64,000 nucleotides of DNA, from NCBI GenBank assembly GCA_963720725.1, contig CAVRGN010000003.1, positions 558,001-622,000 on the forward strand, in the 5' to 3' direction. How positions within the stretch are numbered: the first letter of the stretch is position 1; every line of letters begins with the position of its first letter. Positions 33,992-42,106 of the stretch are shown here, one piece after another. The position numbers and the translations under genes were made by a program. The notes under the pieces were generated by a model that worked only from the letters and a program-made list of their open reading frames with translations, did not search any database and was not told where the DNA came from. Source of the stretch: Benzoatithermus sp963720725. GTDB taxonomy: Bacteria > Pseudomonadota > Alphaproteobacteria > Geminicoccales > Geminicoccaceae.

Positions 33992-35189
33992 GCGACCCGA
34001 TACCGGTCAGTGGCCGGCGCGGCGCAGCGCGGCGCTGGATTGGCTCGTCAACGAAACTGCGGGCCAGCCATACCTGGACAATCTGTTTGCCGAGCTTTGC
34101 CAGCGGCTGCGCGCGGAGGGATTGCCGCTCGCCCGTGCGACCATGCATCTACGGACACTGCACCCACAGTTCCAGGGTGCCCGCGTCCTGTGGCGGCGCG
34201 AAATGAACGAGGCGCAGCTCAACCTGCTGGAGCACGGGATCTTCGACGATCCACGCTTCGTCAACAGCCCGGTCAGGGCGCTCTATGAGGGAGCCGAGGG
34301 TTTTCGGCAGCGGCTCGACCTCCAAGCGGAGCCGGCTGCGGAGTACGGCATCTATGCGGACCTGCGTCAGGAGGGCTACACCGACTACGTAGCCTTGCCG
34401 TTGCAGTTCACCGACGGCCGCCGGCACGCCACCAGCTGGAGCACCGATCAGCCCGGGGGATTCTCCACAACTGATCTGGTCGAGATCAATGCCATCATGC
34501 CCGTCCTGGCGGTAGCGGTCGAAATCCGCGCCAATCGGCGCATCACCAAAAATCTGCTCAACACCTATGTCGGCAAGCATGCCGGCGAACGTATCCTATC
34601 GGGTGACATCCGCCGCGGCAGCGGTGCCACCGTGCGCGCGGCGATCTGGAACTGCGATCTCCGTGGCTTCACCCGCATCTCCGAGCAATGGCCGCGGGAC
34701 GACGTGATCCAGTGGCTGAACGAGTATTTCGACGTCATGGCGGCGCCGGTCGAGGCCCATGGCGGCGAGGTTCTCAAGTTCGTCGGCGACGGCATGCTGG
34801 CGGTCTTTCCGCTCGACAGCCCCGGCGCCTGTCAAAATGCGTTGCGGGCGGCGGTCGAGGCACGCCGCGGCATGAAGGAGCTCAACGCCCGGCGCGTCGA
34901 GCGCGGCTCGTTCGAGTTGGGCTTTGGCCTGGCGCTGCATGTCGGCGACGTGATGTACGGCAACATCGGCACCGCCACGCGCCTCGACTTCACCGTGATC
35001 GGCCCGGCGGTGAACGTGACCTCCCGCATGCAGACGCTGACCAAGGAACTGCGCCGGCAGGTGCTGCTCTCGGCTCCCTTCGCCATGCTCTGCGGCGGTA
35101 GTGCCGAGTTCCTGACCACGCTGGGCCGCTTCCCGCTTCGTGGCGTCAACGATCCGCTCGAGGTGTTCGGTCTGAGCGAAGAGCGATGA
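33981..35189 (+). CDS. Class III adenylate cyclase
   Basis: Soluble nucleotide cyclase (402 aa): an N-terminal unassigned sensor-like region (1-200, possibly GAF-related) and a C-terminal cyclase domain. Key residues are all present: metal ligands Asp226 (CDLRGFT) and Asp270 (FVGDG); base-selecting Lys266 and Asp336, the adenine-type pair; Asn345 and Arg349 (NVTSR) for catalysis. It should therefore make cAMP. GTG 33981 overlaps the cNMP-binding gene; its stop overlaps the FkbM gene by ATGA. Confidence 0.9.
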   Translation: MPAERPDTGQWPARRSAALDWLVNETAGQPYLDNLFAELCQRLRAEGLPLARATMHLRTLHPQFQGARVLWRREMNEAQLNLLEHGIFDDPRFVNSPVRALYEGAEGFRQRLDLQAEPAAEYGIYADLRQEGYTDYVALPLQFTDGRRHATSWSTDQPGGFSTTDLVEINAIMPVLAVAVEIRANRRITKNLLNTYVGKHAGERILSGDIRRGSGATVRAAIWNCDLRGFTRISEQWPRDDVIQWLNEYFDVMAAPVEAHGGEVLKFVGDGMLAVFPLDSPGACQNALRAAVEARRGMKELNARRVERGSFELGFGLALHVGDVMYGNIGTATRLDFTVIGPAVNVTSRMQTLTKELRRQVLLSAPFAMLCGGSAEFLTTLGRFPLRGVNDPLEVFGLSEER

Positions 35190-35869
35190 GCGGGACCGAA
35201 GAGTCGCGGCGCAGGCTCAAGGAACTCGACGCGCAGCTGGTTGATACCCTGGGGCGGCAGGCCGTGGACGCCGTGGTCGATGTGGGAGCCAATGTCGGCC
35301 AGTTCGCCCGGCGGCTGCGTGCGGCCGGCTGGCGCGGCCCGATCCTGTCGCTCGAGCCGATCCCCGAGGTGCACGCGGCCCTCGTGGCAAGCGCTGCCTC
35401 CGATCCCGCCTGGGAGGTGGCACCGGCGATCGCGGTGGGCGCACGGGGCGGCGAGGTGGTGCTGGAGGTCTCGGCCGAGACCGACATGAGCTCGACCCTG
35501 CCGCAGTCGGACCTGTTGCGTGACATCTCGCCGACCTCGGCGATACGGGAGCGCGTCGTGGTGGCGCAGCGCCGGCTGGATGAGCTGGAACTGCTGGTGG
35601 AACGGCCCTGGCGACGGCTGTTCGTCAAGATTGACGTCCAGGGTGCCGAGCCTGCGGTGCTTGCCGGACTCGACGGCATCTGGGATCGGGTCCGGGGGCT
35701 GCAGCTGGAGCTGGCGCTGCTGCCGCTCTACGAAGGCGAGCGGCCCTGGCTCGATCTCGTCGCCGACCTCGCAGGGCAGGGCTTCGCACCCTATCTGGTA
35801 TTCCCGGGCTACTACTCGCGGGCGCTGGCCCGCCAGGTGCAGCTCGACATCGTGTTCTATCGGGCGTGA
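35186..35869 (+). CDS. FkbM-family methyltransferase
   Basis: SAM-dependent methyltransferase (227 aa) of the FkbM family, usually O-methylating sugars or polyketides. Motif I is VDVGANVGQFARRL; IKIDVQGAE, typical of FkbM, lies near residue 152. ATGA overlap with the cyclase gene makes it the last member of the four-gene set. The substrate is unknown; it may modify an envelope glycan. Confidence 0.85.
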   Translation: MSGTEESRRRLKELDAQLVDTLGRQAVDAVVDVGANVGQFARRLRAAGWRGPILSLEPIPEVHAALVASAASDPAWEVAPAIAVGARGGEVVLEVSAETDMSSTLPQSDLLRDISPTSAIRERVVVAQRRLDELELLVERPWRRLFVKIDVQGAEPAVLAGLDGIWDRVRGLQLELALLPLYEGERPWLDLVADLAGQGFAPYLVFPGYYSRALARQVQLDIVFYRA

Positions 35870-35888
35870 AAGGCGCAGGCACGGCGGC

Positions 35889-36590
35889 ATGGCAAACGCA
35901 GGTACCTTGAGCTCGGTGCTGCCACCGATCCACCGGGCGGGCTGGCCGTTCATTTCCGCCTTCTTCGTCCTCGCCCTGCTGCTGGGCTGGCTCTGGAAGC
36001 CGCTGTTCTGGCTCGGCCTGCTTGCCACCGCCTGGTGCGTCTACTTCTTTCGCGATCCGGCCAGGGTGACGCCGGACGACCCGGCCCTCATCGTAAGTCC
36101 TGCCGACGGCGTGGTCGTTGCCACCGCCGAGCGCGTTCCGCCATCCGAGCTCGAGCTTGGCGCGCAGCCGCTGCCGTGCGTCGGCATCTTCATGAACGTC
36201 TTCGACGTGCACGTGAACCGGACGCCGGCGGTGGGTACCGTCGCGCACCGCGCCCATCATGCCGGCAAGTTCCTCAACGCCTCTTTCGACAAGGCGTCCG
36301 ACGAGAACGAGCGTCAGTCGTACAAGATCCGCACGCCAAGCGGCCGCGACATCGGGCTGGTGCAGATCGCCGGTCTGGTGGCACGCCGCATCGTGCCCTT
36401 CGTCGGCCCGGGCGACGGCCTCGCGGCGGGACAGAGGGTCGGTCTCATCCGGTTCGGCAGCCGCTGCGACGTCTACCTGCCGCAGGGGGTGGAGCCGCTG
36501 GTGCTGGTCGGCCAGCGCACCCTCGCCGGCGAGACGGTGCTCGCCGACCTGTTCGGCAACCAACCCAAGCGTCAGGGACGCGCCGCCTGA
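35889..36590 (+). CDS. psd: Phosphatidylserine decarboxylase (short, Psd-A type)
   Basis: Makes phosphatidylethanolamine from phosphatidylserine (233 aa). Two N-terminal hydrophobic segments, then the catalytic region with FMNVFDVHVNR. The self-cleavage point is Gly190-Ser191 in RFGSRCD, where the pyruvoyl group forms. ATG 35889 lacks a strong ribosome site. Its stop overlaps pssA (TGATG), coupling the two consecutive steps. Confidence 0.92.
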   Translation: MANAGTLSSVLPPIHRAGWPFISAFFVLALLLGWLWKPLFWLGLLATAWCVYFFRDPARVTPDDPALIVSPADGVVVATAERVPPSELELGAQPLPCVGIFMNVFDVHVNRTPAVGTVAHRAHHAGKFLNASFDKASDENERQSYKIRTPSGRDIGLVQIAGLVARRIVPFVGPGDGLAAGQRVGLIRFGSRCDVYLPQGVEPLVLVGQRTLAGETVLADLFGNQPKRQGRAA

Positions 36591-37450
36591 TGATGTTGCG
36601 CCAGCGCAACCGCCGTGTGCGGATCTCGGCTCCCCGGCTGATCCATCTGGTGCCGAACATGCTCACCATCCTCGGCCTGTGCGCCGGGATGAGTTCGATC
36701 CGCTATGCCATGGACGGCAGGTTCGAGCTGGCGGTGACCCTGATCGGTGCGGCCGTGGTGCTCGACGGCCTGGACGGGCGCTCGGCCCGCATGTTGAACC
36801 TGACCAGCAAGCTCGGGGCGGAGCTCGACAGCCTCGCGGACTTCCTGAGCTTCGGCGTGGCGCCGGCGATGCTCGCCTACCTGTGGACGCTGCACGACGT
36901 GCGCGGCGTCGGCTGGGCGGTGGCGATGCTCTTCGCCACCTGCTGCGCGCTGCGCCTCGCTCGCTTCAACACCGAACTCGAGGCTCCCGATCGGCCGAGC
37001 TGGACCCAATACTTCTTTACCGGCATCCCCGCGCCCGCGGCGGCGGGTCTCGCCCTGACCCCGCTCATCATCTCCTTCGTTCTTGGCGACGGTGTCGCCC
37101 GCAATTGGCTGCTGAACGCGGTGTTCCTGGTGTTCGTGGCGGCCATGATGGTCAGCCAGGTCCCGACCTTTTCGATCAAGAAGATCCGCGTTGCCCCCGA
37201 GCAGGTGCTGCCCACCCTGCTCTTGGCGTCGGTGGTCATCGTCGGCCTGGTGGTGGAGACCTGGCTCACCCTGTCGGTGATCGGCCTGCTCTACCTGTTC
37301 AGCCTGCCCGTGGGCGTCGTTTTCGCCCGGCGCATGCGCGCGCGCGAGGCAGCGGCAGCGGCACAGCCGGCGCGAGAGGCACCATCGGCCGATGAGCAGC
37401 AGGCGGAACGGGTCGTGAACCTTGGGCCGCGCCAGCAACGGCCGCACTGA
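36590..37450 (+). CDS. pssA: CDP-diacylglycerol-serine O-phosphatidyltransferase
   Basis: Makes phosphatidylserine from CDP-diacylglycerol and serine (286 aa, about eight helices). The CDP-alcohol phosphotransferase signature is complete: Asp62-Gly-x2-Ala-Arg67, Gly76, Asp80, Asp84. NFxLxG-like start replaced by VPNMLTILGLCAGM, typical of the bacterial membrane type. One-base overlap with psd. A hydrophilic 40-residue tail follows the last helix. Confidence 0.92.
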   Translation: MMLRQRNRRVRISAPRLIHLVPNMLTILGLCAGMSSIRYAMDGRFELAVTLIGAAVVLDGLDGRSARMLNLTSKLGAELDSLADFLSFGVAPAMLAYLWTLHDVRGVGWAVAMLFATCCALRLARFNTELEAPDRPSWTQYFFTGIPAPAAAGLALTPLIISFVLGDGVARNWLLNAVFLVFVAAMMVSQVPTFSIKKIRVAPEQVLPTLLLASVVIVGLVVETWLTLSVIGLLYLFSLPVGVVFARRMRAREAAAAAQPAREAPSADEQQAERVVNLGPRQQRPH

Positions 37451-37486
37451 CCGGCGAGGTCGCCGGTCGCGCCTTCCGCCGCTGCC

Positions 37487-38113
37487 ATGTTCGACGCGAC
37501 GCTGCGCCGAGTGCTCGATCCGCTTGTGAATGCCGCCGGCGCGATGCTGGCGCGGCGCGGCGTCGGCGCCGATCTGCTGACCTGGGCGGGCTTCGGCTTC
37601 GGCGTGCTGGCGATCGGTGCCGTGGCCCTGGGCCACTATCGGATCGGCTTGGCGCTCCTGCTGATCAACCGTGTCGCGGACGGCCTGGACGGTGCCGTCG
37701 CCCGACGCACCCGGCCCACCGACCTCGGCGGCTTTCTCGACATCGTCCTCGATTTTCTGATCTATGCCGGCATGGTGTTCGCCTTCGCCGTGGCCGAACC
37801 GGAAGCCAACGCGCTTGCGGCCGCGTTCCTCCTGTTCGCCTTCATGGGTACCGGCTCGTCCTTCCTGGCCTTCGCGATCATGGCCGCCAAGCGCGGCATC
37901 GCCACCGAACTGCGCGGGCGAAAGTCGTTCTACTATCTGGGCGGCCTCGCCGAAGGCACCGAAACCATCCTGTTCCTGACGCTGGCCTGTCTGCTTCCGG
38001 CACAGTTCGTGCCGCTGGCCATCGGCTTCGCCGTCATGTGCTGGGCGACTACCGCGGCTCGGATCGCCGCAGGTGTTCAACTGTTGCGAGAAAGTCCCGA
38101 TCGTCCGTCTTGA
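37487..38113 (+). CDS. CDP-alcohol phosphatidyltransferase family protein
   Basis: Second enzyme of the same fold (208 aa, six helices). Motif residues Asp68, Gly69, Ala72-Arg73, Gly82, Asp85 and Asp89 are all in place, so it should be active. The alcohol acceptor (glycerol phosphate, inositol phosphate, choline or other) cannot be read from sequence. It lies 36 bases after pssA in the same direction. Confidence 0.85.
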   Translation: MFDATLRRVLDPLVNAAGAMLARRGVGADLLTWAGFGFGVLAIGAVALGHYRIGLALLLINRVADGLDGAVARRTRPTDLGGFLDIVLDFLIYAGMVFAFAVAEPEANALAAAFLLFAFMGTGSSFLAFAIMAAKRGIATELRGRKSFYYLGGLAEGTETILFLTLACLLPAQFVPLAIGFAVMCWATTAARIAAGVQLLRESPDRPS

Positions 38114-38178
38114 ATGGTGCCCGGGCCTCCGTCATAAGCCTCCCACGCCCGTCGGCGAACTCGGGCCTGGATCCCGCA

Positions 38179-39000
38179 ATGACCTATCGTACCATTCTCC
38201 TGGAACTGCTGGACGATCCGCAGAACGACGCTCGCATCGAGTGCTGCCGCCGCTTGGCGCAGCGCTTCGACGCCGAGCTTGTCGGCATCCACGTCTCGCC
38301 GCCCCCCTTCCTGCCGGTCGGGTTCGGTGAAGGTGCGGCCTATGTCGGCCCGGAGGTCTTCGAGGCGCAGCGCGAGGCCAACCGGCTCGTCCGCGAACGC
38401 GTCGAGGCTTCGTTCCGTCGCTTGTGCGATCCGTCGAAGATGTCGGTCCGCGACCTCTACGAGGAGGGAGACGCCGGCGAACTCCTGGTCGAGTCCGCCC
38501 GCGGCGCCGACCTCACCGTTCTTGCCCAGGAAGGCGGACCTGGCCTGGAGGCGCTGGCGCCACAGCCGATCCATCACGTCATCCTGAGCGCCGGCGGTCC
38601 CGTCCTGGTCCTGCCGCCGGCCGAGCTGGGCCAGGATCTCGGTCGGCGGGTCGTGGTGGCGTGGAACGGCTCGCGCGAGGCCGCCCGCGCGGCCAAGGAC
38701 GCCCTGCCATTTCTCGCTGCCGCCAACTCGGTCAGCCTGGTGGCAGCCGGCGAGGATGCCGCCGCCTCCCTCGATGTCGGCATGAGTTTGCTCAAGCGGC
38801 ATGGAGCCAAGGTCGCCTTGCGCCAGATCGAGCTCGGCAGGTCCCATGGAGCGACCCTGCTCGACGCGGCGACCGCCGAGAACGCCGACCTCCTGGTGAT
38901 GGGCGCCTACGGCCATTCCCGGCTGCGTGAGATCGTGCTGGGCGGCGCGACCCGAGAGGTGCTGCGTCAGGCCAAGGTGCCGGTGCTGCTAAGCTGCTGA
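38179..39000 (+). CDS. Tandem universal stress protein
   Basis: Two Usp domains in one 273-aa protein. The second domain keeps a nucleotide-binding-like LLVMGAYGHSRLREIVLGGATREVL stretch (residues about 238-262), the GxxGH..R motif; the first is degenerate. Cytosolic, likely stress-linked. Its 3' end overlaps the convergent dsbB by 12 bases. Confidence 0.88.
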   Translation: MTYRTILLELLDDPQNDARIECCRRLAQRFDAELVGIHVSPPPFLPVGFGEGAAYVGPEVFEAQREANRLVRERVEASFRRLCDPSKMSVRDLYEEGDAGELLVESARGADLTVLAQEGGPGLEALAPQPIHHVILSAGGPVLVLPPAELGQDLGRRVVVAWNGSREAARAAKDALPFLAAANSVSLVAAGEDAAASLDVGMSLLKRHGAKVALRQIELGRSHGATLLDAATAENADLLVMGAYGHSRLREIVLGGATREVLRQAKVPVLLSC

Positions 39001-39474
39001 TCGCCGCAGGAGCCCCCATAGGGCGACCATGAGCAGCAAGGCGGCATAGAGCGCGTTCCAGGCCGCGAGCGACAGTCCGGCGAAGGTGAACGCCACCTGG
39101 TCGCACCGCGACGGGGCGTTCTCGAGCTGACGCCGCAATTCCTCGATCGTGGTCGCGGCACCCGTGGCGGCGCAGCCCTCCGGCAGCGCGAACCACCCCT
39201 CCTCGATGCCTACATGGTAGGCCGCGACCGCCACGTTGACGGCGAGCGCGAGGCCGATCAGGGCGAGGGCCAGCCGCGGCCGGCGCAGCCAGATCCCGAG
39301 TGCACCGACGGCGATCACGACGAGATAGGGATAGCGCTGGTAGACGCAGAACGGGCAGGGCGGCAGCCCGCCGACGAACTGCAAGGCCAGCGCGACCAGC
39401 AGCGCTGTGGCCGCGGCGAGGATCAGGAACGGCAGCGGCCAGCCATTCTTCTGCGACAAGATGTCTGCCCTCAC
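38989..39474 (-). CDS. Disulfide bond formation protein B (DsbB-like)
   Basis: Inner-membrane quinone-linked oxidant of DsbA-type thiol oxidases (161 aa, four helices). First redox pair CPFC in GGLPPCPFCVYQR; second pair Cys in EGCAAT and Cys in PSRCDQ, in the second periplasmic loop. GTG 39474 overlaps the yqaA stop (GTGA); the open frame beyond is not family-like. No DsbA gene is in the window. Confidence 0.87.
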   Translation of the reverse strand: MRADILSQKNGWPLPFLILAAATALLVALALQFVGGLPPCPFCVYQRYPYLVVIAVGALGIWLRRPRLALALIGLALAVNVAVAAYHVGIEEGWFALPEGCAATGAATTIEELRRQLENAPSRCDQVAFTFAGLSLAAWNALYAALLLMVALWGLLRRSAA

Positions 39475-40049
39475 AGATAGTGCAGCACCGCGAAGCCCAG
39501 GACGATCAGGGCGGCGAAGCCGGTGGTGACCAGGGTCAACCGCTCCTCGATGAAGGTGCGGATGGGAGTGCCGAACGCTCGCAACAGCCCTGCGACCAGG
39601 AAGAAGCGGGCGCCACGCGTCAGAATCGAGGCCAAGAGGAACACGACCAGATTGAACTTGGCGAGTCCGCTGGCGATGGTCACCAGCTTGTAGGGGATCG
39701 GCGTCAGTCCCTTTACCAGGATGATCCACAAGCCCCATTCGTTCCAGGTCTGCTGGAAGTCGGCGAACTTCGCGCCAAGGCCGTAGAACTCGATGATCCG
39801 GCTTCCGAGGCTCGCATACAGGAAGTACCCGATCGCGTAGCCGGCGAGCCCGCCCAAGATCGAGCCGGCAGTCGCGACAGCCGCCAGGCGCCAGGCCCGT
39901 TGCGGCTGGGCCAGGACCATCGGCACCAGCATCGCGTCGGGCGGGACGGGGAAGATCGAGCTTTCGAGGAAGGCGACCACCGCCAAGCCACGCGTGGCGT
40001 TCGGGCCGGCGGCTTGCGTCATCGTCCAGTCATAGAGCCGCCTCAGCAA
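39471..40049 (-). CDS. yqaA: YqaA-type VTT/DedA-family membrane protein
   Basis: Membrane protein (192 aa, about five helices) of the SNARE-associated/VTT group. It contains the family glycine-rich part LGGLAGYAIGYFLY and the re-entrant KGLTPIPYKLVTIASGLA. Family members are linked to lipid scrambling or envelope stress; the exact job here is unknown. Coupled to dsbB by overlap. Confidence 0.85.
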   Translation of the reverse strand: MLRRLYDWTMTQAAGPNATRGLAVVAFLESSIFPVPPDAMLVPMVLAQPQRAWRLAAVATAGSILGGLAGYAIGYFLYASLGSRIIEFYGLGAKFADFQQTWNEWGLWIILVKGLTPIPYKLVTIASGLAKFNLVVFLLASILTRGARFFLVAGLLRAFGTPIRTFIEERLTLVTTGFAALIVLGFAVLHYL

Positions 40050-40206
40050 GATGCGATCCCCCGCCGCGCGACCTGCGCGGCGCGAGCCATAGCACGGCCG
40101 GCCGGCGCCGCGATGTGGCAGGAGCTTCTCGCGCCGGGGTTAATCGCGAGGTAAGCTCCGTCCGCGATTCTGGCGCCACAGGCCGGACGCCTGCTGCGGA
40201 GCACCC

Positions 40207-41193
40207 ATGGCCGAACTCATGCCCGACGGCGCCACCCTGCTGGTTCTGGTCATCCTGGCCCTGGCCGTCGTGCTGGTGCTGATGGGCGTGCGCTCGGTGG
40301 CGCAGGGCACGGAGCTCACGGTGGAGCGGTTCGGCCGCTATACCCGCACGCTCGGGCCCGGCCTCAGCCTGATCGTGCCGTTCGTCGACCGGATCGGCGC
40401 GCGCATGAACATGATGGAACAGGTGCTCGACGTCGCCGAGCAGGAGGTGATCACACGCGACAACGCGATGATCCGGGTGGACGGTGTTGTCTTCTATCAG
40501 GTCCTCGACGCCGCCAAGGCCGCCTATGAGGTGACCGGTCTCGACAACGCGATCTTGAACCTCACCACCACCAACATCCGCACGGTCATGGGCTCGATGG
40601 ACCTAGACGAGCTCCTTTCGAAGCGCGACGAGATCAACGGGCGCCTGCTCCAGGTCGTCGACGAGGCGACCACGCCCTGGGGCGTGAAACTCACCCGCAT
40701 CGAGATCAAGAACATCACGCCGCCGCTGGATCTGGTCGAGGCCATGGGCCGCCAGATGAAGGCCGAGCGCGACAAGCGGGCGGTGATCCTCCAGGCCGAG
40801 GGCGACAAGAGCGCGGCGATCCTCAAGGCGGACGGCGAGAAGGCCGCTGCCATCCTCGAGGCCGAGGGCCGCAAGGAGGCGGCGTTCCGCGACGCCGAAG
40901 CCCGGGAGCGGTTGGCGCAGGCCGAGGCCGCGGCGGCGGCGATGCTGTCCGTGGCACTCAAGGAAGGCAGCGTCCAGGCCGCCAACTACTTCGTCGCCCA
41001 GAAATATCTCGAAGCCCTGAAGGCGTTCGCGACCAGTCCCAACCAGAAGACCCTGATCCTACCCATCGAGGCGGCGGCGACCCTGGGCTCGCTTGCCGGC
41101 ATCGCCGAGCTCGCGCGCGACGCCATGGGGCCGCGGCCGCCGGGTGCCGCAGCCGCCGAGGCCGCGAGACCCTGGGACCGCCCGTCGGCATGA
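40207..41193 (+). CDS. qmcA: SPFH/Band 7 stomatin-like protein (QmcA)
   Basis: Membrane-anchored scaffold protein (328 aa) of the stomatin/prohibitin family. One N-terminal helix (about 10-28) precedes a Band 7 domain (VVPFVDRIGARMNMMEQVLDV type). A long coiled coil of Glu/Ala/Lys repeats (AEGDKSAAILKADGEKAAA region, 195-250) and an Ala/Pro tail follow. ATG 40207 follows GGAG by five bases. Overlaps nfeD by four bases, the standard pair for membrane microdomains. Confidence 0.92.
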   Translation: MAELMPDGATLLVLVILALAVVLVLMGVRSVAQGTELTVERFGRYTRTLGPGLSLIVPFVDRIGARMNMMEQVLDVAEQEVITRDNAMIRVDGVVFYQVLDAAKAAYEVTGLDNAILNLTTTNIRTVMGSMDLDELLSKRDEINGRLLQVVDEATTPWGVKLTRIEIKNITPPLDLVEAMGRQMKAERDKRAVILQAEGDKSAAILKADGEKAAAILEAEGRKEAAFRDAEARERLAQAEAAAAAMLSVALKEGSVQAANYFVAQKYLEALKAFATSPNQKTLILPIEAAATLGSLAGIAELARDAMGPRPPGAAAAEAARPWDRPSA

Positions 41194-41636
41194 GCTTGAC
41201 CTTCTGGCACTGGCTGGCGCTCGGCGGCGCGCTGCTGTTGCTCGAGGTGTTGACCCCTGGAGTGGTGTTCCTTTGGCTCGCGCTGGCTGCCGGCCTTACC
41301 GGTCTGCTCCTCTTCCTCTTGCCGGAGCTCGTCTGGCAGTGGCAGGTGCTCGCTTTCGCCGTGGCCGCGGTGGCGACCGTCAGTGTGTCGTTCCGCTGGC
41401 GTCGGCGCCTGCCCGCCGCGGGCGGCGACCCTGGCCTGAACCGGCGGGCTGCGGCCTATGTCGGGACGGAGTCCATGCTCGTGCAGGCGATCGGCCCCGG
41501 CCACGGTCGGGTGCAGATCGGCGACTCCACTTGGCTCGCCGATGGGCCTGCGCTACCGACCGGCGCCCGCGTGCGGGTGGTCGGCGCGCGCGGCGCCGTC
41601 CTGCTGGTCGTGCCGGCTGCCGCCGGCGACCAGTAG
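41190..41636 (+). CDS. NfeD-like membrane protein
   Basis: Short NfeD family protein (148 aa): three or four N-terminal helices, then a C-terminal OB-fold domain (YVGTESMLVQAIGPGHGRVQIGDSTW spread over 92-120). It lacks the ClpP-like protease domain of long NfeD. Works with the adjacent stomatin homologue. Confidence 0.9.
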   Translation: MSLTFWHWLALGGALLLLEVLTPGVVFLWLALAAGLTGLLLFLLPELVWQWQVLAFAVAAVATVSVSFRWRRRLPAAGGDPGLNRRAAAYVGTESMLVQAIGPGHGRVQIGDSTWLADGPALPTGARVRVVGARGAVLLVVPAAAGDQ

Positions 41637-41725
41637 GGACAGCCTCCGGCGGGCGGACTCGCCAGGGTGAGGCGGACCTAGTATGACCCTGGCGGACCGC
41701 CGCCTCTACCCGACGGGAAACCCCA

Positions 41726-42106
41726 TTGCTGACGGCGATCGCAGCCTTCGCCGAGGCGTTCGTCACTCCCATCGCCCCCCTGCTGGCCCTGGCGATCGCG
41801 TTGCTCGTCCCCACTGCCTGGCTGGCGCGGGTGCTGATCGCCGCTGCCGGCGCCCTGCTGCCGCTGGCGGCGCATGTCGAGCATTCCGGCGCTGAACTCG
41901 TCCTCACCATGTTGGGTGCCGCGGTGGCACTGCTGCTGCACGCGGAGATCGTGCTCGATCTCGTCCTCCCGATCCTGCGCTGGCTTCGGCGGTGCCTGGT
42001 GGCGGCCTGGGAGCTGGCATGGCTGATGCTCGCCATGATGCACGGCCTGTACCGCCGTCCGCGTGGGCGACGGCCCGCACCACCCGGGAAGGACCGGACG
42101 TCGTGA
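41726..42106 (+). CDS. Small hypothetical membrane protein coupled to CorC-like gene
   Basis: 126-aa product with about three hydrophobic helices (5-30, 34-48, 58-75) and a basic tail (YRRPRGRRPAPPGKDR). It begins with TTG 41726 after a GGGA. The stop forms a GTGA overlap with the next gene, the best evidence that it is translated. I recognise no family. Confidence 0.5.
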   Translation: MLTAIAAFAEAFVTPIAPLLALAIALLVPTAWLARVLIAAAGALLPLAAHVEHSGAELVLTMLGAAVALLLHAEIVLDLVLPILRWLRRCLVAAWELAWLMLAMMHGLYRRPRGRRPAPPGKDRTS

